A DNA stretch of 53,362 bases from Labilibaculum euxinicum (lineage in GTDB: Bacteria; Bacteroidota; Bacteroidia; Bacteroidales; Marinifilaceae): assembly GCF_009795715.1 (NCBI RefSeq), contig NZ_WTCR01000020.1, positions 1 to 53,362 of the forward strand, in the 5' to 3' direction. Shown in pieces: positions 35,396 through 44,629 of this stretch. The notes under the pieces were generated by a model. The model was not told where the DNA came from and made no database searches. It was given only the letters and a program-made list of their open reading frames with translations. The translations under genes and the position numbers were made by a program. Position 1 is the first letter of the stretch, and every line of letters starts with the position of its first letter.

Positions 35396-36283
35396 ATGGA
35401 TTATCGGGACGAAGTATTTATTGCTGTGGCAGAAAACCTAAATTTCTCGAAAGCCGCCGAAGAACTGTTCATCAGCCAGCCTGCAGTTACCAAACACATT
35501 AAAGAATTGGAAAGCAAATTAAATACCGCTCTTTTCGAACGAAAAGGAAACAAAGTTTATTTAACTAAGTCCGGCAAATTGGTGTATCGCAGTCTTAAAC
35601 AAATCAAACAGCAGTATCGTGATTTGGAATATGAATTGGGCAGATTAAATGAGGCTTTTAATGGTTCTTTGCGAATTGGTGCCAGTTCCACAATTTCCCA
35701 ATACCTTATTCCATCGGTAATTGCATCCTTTCATAAACGATATCCCAAAATCAAACTCGATTTATTCAACGGCAATTCTTTTGAAATGGAGCAAAAACTG
35801 CTCGATAATGAAATAGATTTGGCTCTGGTAGAAAATGAAACGTCCAATTCCAACATCAAATACATGGATTTTCTGGATGATGAAATTATTGCCGTTACAG
35901 GAACACAAAGTGTATACGCAAAACGCAAAAACATTAAACTAATCGACATTCAGGAAATACCTTTGGTACTGCGCGAAAAAGGTTCCGGAACATTGCAGGT
36001 TATTCAGAAAACACTCGCTAAGCAAAATATAGATCTGGAAAAACTAAACATTCTGATTCATCTGGGAAGTACCGAAGCAATTAAAAATTTTCTTTGTGAT
36101 TTTGACGGTATTGCTCTGATATCCGAAAAGTCTGTTAAGAAGGAAATGCAGCTGAAAAGTCTTTGCAAACTAAATGTAAGTGAATTAAATATTCATCGGA
36201 AACTAAGACTGGCATCGCGTCAGGGCTCTGAGTTAAAAATCCCCGGTTTATTTATAGACCTACTTCATCACCATAACTTTTAG
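35396..36283 (+). CDS. LysR-family regulator, YeiE-like
   Basis: This 295-residue regulator has an HTH at residues 1-60 (FIAVAENLNFSKAAEELFISQPAVTKHIKELESKLNTALFERKGNKVYLT) and an effector domain with RIGASSTISQYLIPSVIASFHKRYPKIKLDLF, typical of the CysB/CysL/YeiE group. The next gene is yeiH, and LysR plus YeiH is a conserved pair (yeiE-yeiH). YeiE of enterobacteria responds to sulfite, so a link to sulfur-anion stress is likely by homology. An inverted repeat with 11-bp spacer lies just before yeiH. Confidence 0.88.
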   Translation: MDYRDEVFIAVAENLNFSKAAEELFISQPAVTKHIKELESKLNTALFERKGNKVYLTKSGKLVYRSLKQIKQQYRDLEYELGRLNEAFNGSLRIGASSTISQYLIPSVIASFHKRYPKIKLDLFNGNSFEMEQKLLDNEIDLALVENETSNSNIKYMDFLDDEIIAVTGTQSVYAKRKNIKLIDIQEIPLVLREKGSGTLQVIQKTLAKQNIDLEKLNILIHLGSTEAIKNFLCDFDGIALISEKSVKKEMQLKSLCKLNVSELNIHRKLRLASRQGSELKIPGLFIDLLHHHNF

Positions 36284-36330
36284 TTATATATAATAATAAT
36301 TTACAATTTCCATAAGCTATTCATACATCG

Positions 36331-36361
36331 TATTTTTGTTCCTGAAATCAAAGAACAAAAA
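36331..36361 (+). promoter_or_regulatory. -7 box and LysR-type dyad upstream of yeiH
   Basis: TATTTTTG (36331-36338) matches the TAnnTTTG -7 box. A dyad TTTTTGTTC (36333-36341) / GAACAAAAA (36353-36361) with an 11-nt spacer overlaps it and ends 3 bp before the yeiH start codon. The spacing fits the T-N11-A rule of LysR sites; its overlap with the promoter suggests repression or autoregulated control. Confidence 0.5.
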
Positions 36362-36364
36362 CAA

Positions 36365-37294
36365 ATGTATCAATTCTCTAAAAAAACCAGCTACTTATTC
36401 TTAATCGGCATTGCACTTTGCTTTATGCCCGGCTTTTCACCAGCTATTGCTCTAATCACCGGACTCTTCTTTTCTATGTTTGGGATTAAAACCGCCCGGT
36501 TTACCAAATACACATCTTCTGTTTTACAGGCATCCATCATTCTAATGGGTTTTGGCATGAATCTGACCCTGGTAATAGAAGCATCTAAATCAGGTTTTGG
36601 TTTTACGGCCATGTCGGTAATAACAACCATCAGTATTGGTTTGTTACTCGGTAAACTTTTTAAGGTGGAGAAAGCCACAAGCATATTAATTGCGGCAGGA
36701 ACTGCTATTTGCGGTGGTAGTGCCATTGCAGCTGTTGCACCTGTTATTAATGCAAAAAACAAGCAGGTTTTGTTTGCAATGGCTGTTGTTTTTGTGCTAA
36801 ACTCTGTCGCATTGATCCTATTTCCAATCATCGGACATTATTTTGAAATGAGTCAGGAAACATTTGGTTTTTGGTCGGCAATTGCGATTCACGATACCAG
36901 TTCTGTAGTAGGTGCTTCATCTGCTTATGGTGAAAAAGCTTTGGAAATTGCGACTACGGTTAAACTAACCCGAGCCCTTTGGATCATTCCTGTTTCAATT
37001 GTATTTGCAATTTTCAACAAAAACACAGAATCCGGTAAAATAAAAATACCTTGGTTCATCGGCGTGTTTGTATTGGCAATTATTACAGCTCACTTAGTTC
37101 CACAATGGCACGATGGTTTTGCAATCTTAAATTGGTTGGGCAAAAAAGGAATGATTATCGCCCTACTATTTATCGGTTCAAGTATTTCTGTTTCCGAAAT
37201 CAGGGAAACCGGCAGCAATGCTTTTATCATGGGAATTCTACTTTGGATTTTCATTGGAACAACATCGTTGTATTTATTACTAACTCATGTTTAG
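36365..37294 (+). CDS. yeiH: YeiH-family membrane protein, putative sulfate exporter
   Basis: This 309-residue protein has about ten membrane helices and belongs to the UPF0324/YeiH family. Marks are ALITGLFFSMFGIK, GMNLTLVIEASKSGF, TAICGGSAIAAVAPVI and AIAIHDTSSVVGASSAYGEKALEIATTVKLTRALWIIP, the most conserved stretch. Members are annotated as putative sulfate or sulfite exporters; direct proof is thin. It follows a YeiE-like LysR regulator. After its end, 37295-37430 has no gene. Confidence 0.9.
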   Translation: MYQFSKKTSYLFLIGIALCFMPGFSPAIALITGLFFSMFGIKTARFTKYTSSVLQASIILMGFGMNLTLVIEASKSGFGFTAMSVITTISIGLLLGKLFKVEKATSILIAAGTAICGGSAIAAVAPVINAKNKQVLFAMAVVFVLNSVALILFPIIGHYFEMSQETFGFWSAIAIHDTSSVVGASSAYGEKALEIATTVKLTRALWIIPVSIVFAIFNKNTESGKIKIPWFIGVFVLAIITAHLVPQWHDGFAILNWLGKKGMIIALLFIGSSISVSEIRETGSNAFIMGILLWIFIGTTSLYLLLTHV

Positions 37295-37430
37295 TTATTC
37301 AGCTCAATAAATCAAATTCTGAAAAAGCACTAATCTCTAATTTTTCCAAAGAGACAAGTACAAGTAATGAATATAAAATAATTGGAATCATCCAATCAAA
37401 GATTTTTAGCAATGTCCCTTAATTTATCAT

Positions 37431-37586
37431 GAGGATGTCCAAAAAGCATTGTTCTATTGTCATTCTGATCCCGATGAATCGGGACGAAGAATCTTTCACT
37501 TAGAAAAACAGATGTTTCGTTCCGATAGCCATCGGGATCGCTCAACATGACAATCCATTACAAAATATTCCCTTTTGGACACCCTC
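37431..37586. mobile_element. MITE-like element, 156 bp
   Basis: Terminal inverted repeats are GAGGATGTCCAAAA (37431-37444) and TTTTGGACACCCTC (37573-37586). Inside are GTCATTCTGA and GAAGAATCTTTCAC, sequence typical of a repeat family widespread in Bacteroidota, and inner hairpins (CCCGATGAATCGGG). No coding sequence. No clear target-site duplication. A shorter relative lies at 45469-45600 and a stem built from the ends alone lies at 21115-21142. Confidence 0.8.
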
Positions 37587-37736
37587 TTTAATTTATTAAT
37601 GTCAGCTTATATGAAATAAACCACAACATACAATATTGCCTTCTGACATTTTGAGATTATCATAAAATTTCGTAATTTAGATGGAACTATCCAAATTGGG
37701 TATAAATCCAATGATTTTGATGATAAAAAAATTGCC

Positions 37737-38243
37737 ATGAAAACAGACATCACACATACAAATGAGCGGTTTAGTGAACTGAGCGAATCAAGTGAATTTT
37801 TAAATCTGATTCTAAATAACATTAGTTCGTGTATTATGCTATTGGATAAAGATCTTAAATTACGGGCTTATAACGATCCATTGCTAAGCATATTTTCCAA
37901 TAAAAAAAATGAAAATTTATTATATCGAAAATGTGGTGAAGTAATAGGCTGTGCGTATCAAATAGAAGAACAGGAACTATGCGGTAATACCAGCATGTGC
38001 AGAACCTGTGAATTACGAATCTCAGCACTTAACTCTTACGCTAGTAATGAAGCTGTTTTCAACGAGAAAATTACGAAACCGTTTTTTAATTTTGAAGGTG
38101 TAAAGGTTGACAAACATTTACAGTTTTCAACACGACTGTTTCCCTATCAAAAAGAAAAATACATTATTATGATTCTGGAAGACATAACAGAATTAGTTTG
38201 TATCAAAGAAAAAATGAATCATCTCTCAGAAAATCATGCATAA
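37737..38243 (+). CDS. Stand-alone PAS-domain protein with cysteine cluster
   Basis: This 168-residue protein is a single PAS domain (about 20-155) with no kinase or output domain. It has six cysteines in the pattern KCGEVIGCAY, then ELCGNTSMCRTCELR. The C-G-x5-C-x2-C motif recurs in PAS domains of kinases from anaerobes, and a bound Fe-S cluster or other redox centre has been suggested for such proteins. It is likely a redox sensor partner for another protein. It stands alone between a MITE and the convergent isomerase-like gene. Confidence 0.78.
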   Translation: MKTDITHTNERFSELSESSEFLNLILNNISSCIMLLDKDLKLRAYNDPLLSIFSNKKNENLLYRKCGEVIGCAYQIEEQELCGNTSMCRTCELRISALNSYASNEAVFNEKITKPFFNFEGVKVDKHLQFSTRLFPYQKEKYIIMILEDITELVCIKEKMNHLSENHA

Positions 38244-38289
38244 AAGTAAAAACTACTCCTACCAAATAAACACAGACTAATTTCAATTG

Positions 38290-38324
38290 AAAAAAGGAAC
38301 ATCACAATGGTGTTCCTTTTTCGT
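38290..38324. terminator. Bidirectional terminator between convergent genes
   Basis: AAAAAGGAACA and TGTTCCTTTTT form an 11-bp stem, giving T-runs on both strands. It separates the PAS gene (ends 38243) from the minus-strand gene ending at 38337. Confidence 0.85.
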
Positions 38325-38336
38325 ATTTTGAATTGT

Positions 38337-39506
38337 CTAGATCAATTCAATTCCCAATAAACCACAGGCCAATTGTAGTTTCTCAAGCTGGTTCCCTTGT
38401 AAAATAAGATGATGATTTCCTAAAGGATTTTCCTTTAATTTAGTAATTGCAGACAGAGACAGTTTTACCTCAATTTGCGTGCGGCATGCTGTTGCATATC
38501 TCGGACGATCCAAAACCTCACCTGTGGTGATAAAAGCCTTGTTTAATTCGCTGTTGAAACGAAAAACAGTAATGTCATTGTAACGGTACATTCCCCGAAT
38601 CGCAGTTCCCAAACCTGTTTCAAAATGGGTTGTTACCTCATAATCCGACAATAAATTGGTTCCGATTGTACAATGAGCGAATAAAGCAGTTTCTGCAGAT
38701 ATTTTGGCAACGTTTGCCATCCACGGAATTGAACCGGAAAGTTCTTTGGCAAACATCATTCCCACAATACTGGCCAAATCGCCTTCGCAGCCCGCAGGTA
38801 TTTGCTGATCGTTAAAAAGAGACAACGCCAGACAGGCAGTTACCGATTTCTGACGGACCAAAGGAAAACACTCAACGGTTAAGGCATCCAATTTCTCATT
38901 CTCAACGCAATCTTTCAGGATATTGTAAATCTTCGAAGCATTCAGTTTCTCCTGATGATCTGTATATTCAAATTTGTTTAAAAAATCATTGTTAATTTCA
39001 GCATCCCCGAAGCTGCAAAGGCTTTTCCAATCAATTTGTTTCAAATTGATTCCCAACCTACTCATCAAGACATTCTTCTCAACACTTGAAGCAATCAGCC
39101 AATCGGAAACATTGCCAATTAACCCCAGCTGCTTTCCCTTTAACGCCTCAATGGCCGAAACTACTTTCAGGTAACTAGACATGTATGCCTTCATTTCCTC
39201 CGGATTCGACAGCAATACAGAACCAATCCCTTCGCGGTTCATCCACGCCTTAATTTCCAGAGCGGCTGCATTCGAATTGTCCAATTCATTCGACAGAAGA
39301 ATATAAAATCTGTTTTTTTCTGCCAATAATTTAGCGCCTTGCTCGCTCCCGCCACTCAAAATAAATAAGATATCCGCATCATCTTCAACAAATTGAAAAT
39401 GATCAACAAATTCAGGAAGCATATTTAAAAGTCTTTTCTTTCCCAGATCAAGGTATTTAGCATCAGCCTCTTTAAAAGCTAAAATTTTTACTCGTAATTG
39501 AATCAT
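38337..39506 (-). CDS. L-fucose/L-arabinose-isomerase-fold protein
   Basis: This 389-residue protein has the two-domain layout of the fucose isomerase-like family: an N-terminal Rossmann-type half with a SGGSEQGAKLLAEKN segment and LGLIGNVSDWLIAS, and a C-terminal half with LTVECFPLV, IPAGCEGDLAS (metal/substrate loop) and FAHCTIG. These match the family's Glu/Asp/His metal site region, but the true substrate is not evident. Homologues are often labelled hypothetical. The Gfo/Idh/MocA oxidoreductase is divergent from it (228 bp apart), consistent with sugar or polyol metabolism. Confidence 0.78.
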   Translation of the reverse strand: MIQLRVKILAFKEADAKYLDLGKKRLLNMLPEFVDHFQFVEDDADILFILSGGSEQGAKLLAEKNRFYILLSNELDNSNAAALEIKAWMNREGIGSVLLSNPEEMKAYMSSYLKVVSAIEALKGKQLGLIGNVSDWLIASSVEKNVLMSRLGINLKQIDWKSLCSFGDAEINNDFLNKFEYTDHQEKLNASKIYNILKDCVENEKLDALTVECFPLVRQKSVTACLALSLFNDQQIPAGCEGDLASIVGMMFAKELSGSIPWMANVAKISAETALFAHCTIGTNLLSDYEVTTHFETGLGTAIRGMYRYNDITVFRFNSELNKAFITTGEVLDRPRYATACRTQIEVKLSLSAITKLKENPLGNHHLILQGNQLEKLQLACGLLGIELI

Positions 39507-39734
39507 TAGAATCGTTTAAAGTTTTGATTTGTTTCAACGGAATTGAATGGCGTTCAAAAATACAAAATATATGATATTCTCAAAGATTCCGCATTCTAAA
39601 ATAGCTCCGCCATACAAATTTAAGGGATCTATAATTCAAAATAAAAACATGGAAGGGCTTCTGTTTCAAAATACAAAAAATCCCTATCTTGCGTAGCTAA
39701 TTAGCATTGAAATGCACATATCAAACCAGACAAA

Positions 39735-40721
39735 ATGAAGAATTCAGATACTAAAATAATACGTTGGGGAATATTGGGTTGCGGCAATGTAACCGAAGTT
39801 AAAAGCGGCCCGGCTTATCAAAAAACGGACGGATTCGAAATTAGGGCTGTTATGCGCCGCGATGCAGACAAAGCGCAGGATTATGCAAAAAGACATCATA
39901 TTACTAAGTTCTATACCAATGCTGACGAATTAATTAATGACAGTGAAATTGATGCCATATATATTGCAACACCTCCTGATTCGCACAAATATTACGCTCT
40001 AAAAGTTGCTGAAGCAGGGAAAACCTGCTGCATAGAAAAACCACTGGCTCCAAGTCATCAGGACTGTCTGGAAATCTGTGAAGCATTTAAAATAAAAAGT
40101 CTCCCCTTATTTGCAGCTTACTACCGCCGTTCCCTGCCTCGTTTTCAGCAGGTAAAAACATGGCTTGAAAATAATTCAATTGGAGAAGTAAGACATATCC
40201 GATGGCATTTGAGTAAACCGGCAAACGAAACGGATCTGTCTGGCAAATACAATTGGCGAACCGATTCGAAAATAGCACCAGGTGGCTACTTCGACGATTT
40301 AGCCAGCCATGGAATCGACTTGTTTATTTATTTGCTGGGAAATATAAAAACAGTAGCTGGCCTCAGTACTAATCAGCAAGGCCTGTATGATGCAAAAGAT
40401 GCTGTGACGGCTTGTTGGCTGCACGAAAATGGCATTACGGGAACAGGAAGTTGGAATTTTGGCTGCAGTCAAAGAGAAGATCAAGTGGAAATATTTGGCA
40501 GTAAAGGCAAAATTGAATTTTCTATTTTCGACGATGCCGCACTCTTGCTGACAAACGAAAATGGCACAGAGGAACTATTCATCGAAAATCCGGAAAACAT
40601 TCAGATTTATCATGTTGAAAATATGAAAGAAGATCTTTTAGGCTACAGCAAACACCCATCTACCGGTGAAACTGCAGCCCATACCAGTTGGGTTATGGAT
40701 AAAATACTTGGTAACTTGTAA
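39735..40721 (+). CDS. Gfo/Idh/MocA-family oxidoreductase
   Basis: This 328-residue protein has an N-terminal Rossmann domain (RWGILGCGNVTEVKSGPAYQ, IDAIYIATPPDSHKYYALKVAEAGKTCCIEKPLA) with the catalytic EKP lysine, and a C-terminal substrate domain with GGYFDDLASHGIDLFIYLLG (D-x-x-x-H). It is an NAD(P)-dependent sugar or inositol-type dehydrogenase. The specific substrate is unknown. It is divergent from the isomerase-like gene. Confidence 0.9.
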   Translation: MKNSDTKIIRWGILGCGNVTEVKSGPAYQKTDGFEIRAVMRRDADKAQDYAKRHHITKFYTNADELINDSEIDAIYIATPPDSHKYYALKVAEAGKTCCIEKPLAPSHQDCLEICEAFKIKSLPLFAAYYRRSLPRFQQVKTWLENNSIGEVRHIRWHLSKPANETDLSGKYNWRTDSKIAPGGYFDDLASHGIDLFIYLLGNIKTVAGLSTNQQGLYDAKDAVTACWLHENGITGTGSWNFGCSQREDQVEIFGSKGKIEFSIFDDAALLLTNENGTEELFIENPENIQIYHVENMKEDLLGYSKHPSTGETAAHTSWVMDKILGNL

Positions 40722-41326
40722 GCTGTATCAGTAAGCTCTCCTAATACAACTCAACCACACGATAATATCAAAGCCTGTGAAATCTCTCTCGGATTGCAAA
40801 ATTTATAATTACGGCTCGTACCCACATTTATTATTTTACTTATCATACGGTACAAGAGTGAGATAGGAGATGAAACCCTAGTTGATAACAATCAGAAAAG
40901 TGATAACCGGTAATTGGTTACCGATTTTTGCTGTCGAAAATATTAATCGAATCTTCTCACAACCTAATCCTGATCATTCGGGGCTCTATGTGTAGGGAGA
41001 AGCCTTTAAAAATACCTGATGTTAAAAATTATTTATACATAAACCCTCTTGTATTATATTAATCTTTTGAAGCGCCTGGTGTGAGAAATTTTCTACTAAG
41101 CTAATAGCTTAGTGAAACCTGCGATTGTATACTAACCGTTTATCAATTATGAATTTTATTTTGCAGTCTCATCATTCTTTCCTGTCTTGGAACGCGACGG
41201 ACTAAAGGCTCTTTCTAAAAATTTGGTTTCGTGCTGGAATAGAGCGTTTACAGCATGTGCCTAGATGTGAAGGGATAATGTGCTAAGATTAATATTTTTT
41301 CTTATCGTTTTTTCAATATTTTTTTT
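40722..41326. other. 605-bp intergenic region with hairpins but no gene
   Basis: No ORF of note is present. CGGTAATTGGTTACCG followed by a T-run (near 40910-40935) looks like a terminator for the oxidoreductase gene. Further on, ACTAAGCT (41095-41102) and AGCTTAGT (41106-41113) form a perfect 8-bp stem with a 3-nt loop. The remaining sequence is richer in G and C than nearby spacers and might be a remnant of a structured RNA or intron, but I do not recognise it. Confidence 0.4.
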
Positions 41327-41334
41327 TACATTTG
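41327..41334 (+). promoter_or_regulatory. -7 promoter box of the Fur/Zur-family operon
   Basis: TACATTTG matches the TAnnTTTG consensus exactly and lies 22 bp before the first start codon of the operon. Confidence 0.7.
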
Positions 41335-41348
41335 CATCATTGTTGCAA
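41332..41348. promoter_or_regulatory. Candidate Fur/Zur operator
   Basis: TTGCA-TCATTGT-TGCAA is a dyad with perfect 5-bp arms (plus CA/TG inside) that overlaps the -7 box and ends 8 bp before the regulator's start codon. TTGCA...TGCAA dyads fit metal-dependent Fur-family sites in this phylum. Binding by the encoded regulator would repress the whole operon when metal is plentiful. Confidence 0.6.
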
Positions 41349-41355
41349 TTAAAAC

Positions 41356-41781
41356 ATGTCTGCATTTATGAAAGCTGTTGATATACTAAACAGATATAAT
41401 CTAAAACGAACAAGTTGCCGAGAGGGAATTATTGATGTAATAACAGCAGCAAACCAAGCTCTGTCTGAAAATGAAATCAGAGAACAATTGGTTGGTAATT
41501 ACGACCGAACTACTTTTTACCGCTCTTTCAAAACACTTGAAGAGCATAAAATAATCCATAAAATTATTGTAGATAATCAATTGGTCAAGTATGCTCTGGA
41601 TAATACTGTAACACAAAAAGATGAACATGCCCATTTTTATTGCAATGAATGTAATACTGTAAAATGTATGAATGATGTTCCTGTACAAAAATATCAATTA
41701 CCAGATGGTTATTCTGATGTTGAAACAGAGGTTTTAATAAAAGGGATTTGTTCAAATTGTAAAAATCAAAAAAACAATTGA
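41356..41781 (+). CDS. Fur-family metal-dependent repressor, Zur-like
   Basis: This 141-residue regulator has a winged helix (about 5-80: ILNRYNLKRTSCREGIIDVI, LSENEIREQLVGNYDRTTFYRSFKTLEEHKII). A dimerisation domain follows with HAHFYCNECNTVKC and, at the end, GICSNCKNQ, which together form a four-cysteine structural zinc site. Met at residue 5 is a possible start. It heads an operon with a His/Cys-rich exported protein, a TonB receptor and DUF4625 lipoproteins, which points to zinc (Zur) rather than iron. It probably represses its own operon through the dyad at 41332. Confidence 0.87.
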   Translation: MSAFMKAVDILNRYNLKRTSCREGIIDVITAANQALSENEIREQLVGNYDRTTFYRSFKTLEEHKIIHKIIVDNQLVKYALDNTVTQKDEHAHFYCNECNTVKCMNDVPVQKYQLPDGYSDVETEVLIKGICSNCKNQKNN

Positions 41782-42140
41782 TAAAGCTTAGAAAACATAT
41801 TGCTTTCATGTTGTTTGTAATTTTCTTTTTTCCAATTACATTTCAATCGGTTCATATCGTATGGCATCATGCGCATGGTTATAAATGCGGACATCACCTT
41901 TGTCGTGCAGAATCATCTGATAAGAATTCCCATACGAGTACTGAAAATTTATCAGAAAAAGAAAACGCATGTTCAATATGTGAATATCAATTTTTAATAA
42001 ATAATTTACCTGAACTTTCCGTTATAAAATCAGAAATTCCTGTATTGGCCTTCTCTTACAATCAAGCAGCTTCAGTACAGCAATACGTCCAAATATTCAC
42101 CAATAAAACTCCAAGAGCACCACCCATTCTTGTCTCATAG
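41778..42140 (+). CDS. Small exported His/Cys-rich metal-binding protein
   Basis: From a TTG at 41778 (overlapping the regulator's stop codon) the protein is 120 residues with a good signal peptide (MIKLRKHIAFMLFVIFFFPITFQ). The ATG at 41808 would remove the positive charges, so TTG is preferred. The mature part holds HIVWHHAHGYKCGHHLCR and later CSICEYQF and PRAPP near the end. Such small proteins are common just before TonB receptors in Bacteroidota and probably bind the metal or help the receptor. Function is inferred from motif and context. Confidence 0.7.
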   Translation: MIKLRKHIAFMLFVIFFFPITFQSVHIVWHHAHGYKCGHHLCRAESSDKNSHTSTENLSEKENACSICEYQFLINNLPELSVIKSEIPVLAFSYNQAASVQQYVQIFTNKTPRAPPILVS

Positions 42141-42189
42141 AATAATTTTCTTCTAATTTTCAGGCGGTTAAACTCTCAATAAATTTTAT

Positions 42190-44607
42190 ATGAGCAAATT
42201 TTTCATGCTTTTTTTGAGCATGAGCATGTTATGTAGTTTTTTGTATGGGCAAACATTTTTTGAACTTAAAGGTATCGTTGCTGATGAAAACAATGAACCA
42301 TTAACAGGTGCTTCTGTGTTTCTATTTCCTATAAAAAAAGGTACGGTTACTGATGCTAAAGGTAATTTTACCATTGATAATTTATCAAAAGGTAAATATG
42401 AACTGGAAATCTCATTTGTTGGTTACAAAACTCTTGTTGATACTATTTCACTAACAGGAAATAAAACATACAATGTACAATTAAATGTTTCTGCACTTAG
42501 CCTGCAAGAGATCGTTGTAACCAGTAATTATTCCGAAACACGTAAAAAAGAAGAATCACTCAATATTGAAATTGTAAATGACGATTATCTGAAACAAAAC
42601 CTTGGCGGTAGTCTTATGAACTCACTTGAAAGGTTGCCGGGTATAACAAGCATTGATATTGGTTCAGGACAATCGAAGCCTGTAATTCGCGGGCTTGGGT
42701 TTAACCGCGTTGTGGTGGTTGAAAACAATATCAAGCATGAAGCTCAGCAATGGGGCGCAGACCATGGGCTTGAAATTGACCAATATGCTGTTGATAATAT
42801 TGAGGTGATAAAAGGTCCTGCTTCCCTTATGTATGGCTCTGATGCTATTGGCGGCATTGTAAACATAACAAACAGAAAAATATCTGTCAATAATTCCTTT
42901 GGTGGAACAATTGATTTGTCTGGCAAAACGAATAATGATTTTCTGGGAACATCCATTTCATTATATGGTAGAAAAAAATGGTTCTATGCAGATGTGCGTG
43001 CAACCATAATTGATTACGGTGATTATAAAGTTCCTGCTGACAGTGTGGATATTTATTCATATCGGGCAGCATTGTATAAAAACCATTTGCGGAATACAGC
43101 TGGTAATGAAAAAGACATCCATTTATCTTTTGGGATTCTGCAAAAAAGGTATCAAAGCAAATTTTATGTAAGCAGTGTAAATAGTAAAAGCGGATTTTTT
43201 GCCAACGCACATGGTTTGGAACCCCGCAATGTAGATGCCGAATTACATGATAAGTCAGACAGGGATATTCATTACCCATATCAGACAGTAAACCATTTAA
43301 AGGTCACGAATTCAAGTAATTTCCAGTGGAAACAATTGAAATTTGATCTGGATTTGGGTTTTCAGCGTAATTTCAGGAAGGAATGGAGTCAATACGTTAA
43401 TCATGGTTATATGCCACCAATTTTTCCTGACACATTAAATTTTAATCCCGACCTTGAACGACAATTTGAAAAATATGTGTATTCGGTGAATCTAAAGTTG
43501 TCCTATCAATGGAGTGATAAAACGCAATTTAATTTTGGAATAAACAGTGAACATCAGGACAACTGTATTGATGGCCGTGGTTTTATAATTCCGGCTTACC
43601 AGCTGATGCGAATAGGAGGTTTTGTTTTTGCAAAACATTCAATTTCAGACAAAAGTATGGTTCAATTGGGTATTCGCTATGACTATGGTCATATAATTAC
43701 CGACGAATATTTTGATTGGTTTCCATCCCCGGTTGTTGAAAATGGTAGTACAAGCATGCCGTATTTGCAAAGAGCAGGAAATATTCACCGTAGTTTTTCA
43801 AACCTAACATGGTCTGTTGGGTATAATTACAATCCCGGGAAGTGGTCATATAAAGCCAATATTGGTAAAAGTTTCCGTATGCCAATTGCTAAAGAATTGG
43901 CCACAAATGGTGTCAATTACCATCATTTTAGTTACGAGGTGGGTAAGGCTGATTTATCTCCTGAAATATCATATCAACTTGATGCAGGCATAGAATACAG
44001 TTCAGAGAAATTTGCGATTGGGATAACACCATTTCTGAATTATTTTTCCAATTACATTTATTTGAACCCTAGTTCGGAACACGACAGACTTTACGGAAAT
44101 GGAAACCAGGTTTATTTTTACACCCAGGCTAAGGTTTTTAGACACGGAGCAGAAATACATGCACACTACGAATTGTTGAAATCCCTGCAATTCGGCATTA
44201 TCGGTGAATATGTTTATTCAGAGCAGCTTTCAGGTGAGAAGAAAGGATTTACCCTGCCTTTTTCACCACCTCCTTCCGGTATTTTCAATATCAGATATCA
44301 CAGGGATAAGATAAAGTTTGTTGAACAAGCCTATATATCCTTTGATTACAGGATTACAGCAGCTCAAAATAATATTGTACCACCGGAAAAAACCACCGAT
44401 GGGTATCAGGTAATCAATCTTGGATTGGGGGGAGATATTGCAGTGAAAAAGCAAAGAATAACTATTTCATTGCAGATTAAAAACCTCTTAAACACTAAGT
44501 ATTTTAATCACACCAGCTATTATCGGCTGATAAATGTACCTGAACCAGGAAGAAATTTTATTGCGAATATTTCCATTCCTTTTTCAGGAAAAATAAAGAG
44601 TAAGTAA
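42190..44607 (+). CDS. TonB-dependent outer-membrane receptor, probably for zinc
   Basis: This 805-residue protein has a signal peptide (1-20), a CarboxypepD_reg-like domain (about 26-105, FELKGIVADENNEPLTGASVFLFP...), a plug (about 115-230, PGITSIDIGSGQSKPVIRGLGFNRVVVVENNI, IEVIKGPASLMYGSDAIGGIVNI) and a 22-strand barrel to the C terminus (FIANISIPFSGK). The plug phrase HEAQQWGADHGLEIDQYAVD recalls ZnuD-like receptors. Its place behind a Fur/Zur regulator and a His-rich protein supports zinc uptake; copper or another metal cannot be ruled out. Confidence 0.9.
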   Translation: MSKFFMLFLSMSMLCSFLYGQTFFELKGIVADENNEPLTGASVFLFPIKKGTVTDAKGNFTIDNLSKGKYELEISFVGYKTLVDTISLTGNKTYNVQLNVSALSLQEIVVTSNYSETRKKEESLNIEIVNDDYLKQNLGGSLMNSLERLPGITSIDIGSGQSKPVIRGLGFNRVVVVENNIKHEAQQWGADHGLEIDQYAVDNIEVIKGPASLMYGSDAIGGIVNITNRKISVNNSFGGTIDLSGKTNNDFLGTSISLYGRKKWFYADVRATIIDYGDYKVPADSVDIYSYRAALYKNHLRNTAGNEKDIHLSFGILQKRYQSKFYVSSVNSKSGFFANAHGLEPRNVDAELHDKSDRDIHYPYQTVNHLKVTNSSNFQWKQLKFDLDLGFQRNFRKEWSQYVNHGYMPPIFPDTLNFNPDLERQFEKYVYSVNLKLSYQWSDKTQFNFGINSEHQDNCIDGRGFIIPAYQLMRIGGFVFAKHSISDKSMVQLGIRYDYGHIITDEYFDWFPSPVVENGSTSMPYLQRAGNIHRSFSNLTWSVGYNYNPGKWSYKANIGKSFRMPIAKELATNGVNYHHFSYEVGKADLSPEISYQLDAGIEYSSEKFAIGITPFLNYFSNYIYLNPSSEHDRLYGNGNQVYFYTQAKVFRHGAEIHAHYELLKSLQFGIIGEYVYSEQLSGEKKGFTLPFSPPPSGIFNIRYHRDKIKFVEQAYISFDYRITAAQNNIVPPEKTTDGYQVINLGLGGDIAVKKQRITISLQIKNLLNTKYFNHTSYYRLINVPEPGRNFIANISIPFSGKIKSK

Positions 44608-44629
44608 ATATATTAAACAATTTAAAATT

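Noticed and set aside
36391-36831. 146-residue minus-strand ORF opposite yeiH
   Set aside because: It is a mirror of the membrane-helix codons of yeiH, with no homology that I recognise.
40780-41300. Group II intron or tmRNA gene
   Set aside because: I could not identify a domain V-type hairpin, a reverse transcriptase or a tRNA-like end; the sequence is left as unassigned.
42887-43279. 130-residue minus-strand ORF inside the TonB receptor
   Set aside because: It is a shadow ORF of the receptor barrel, rich in His, Cys and aromatic residues as expected from antisense reading.
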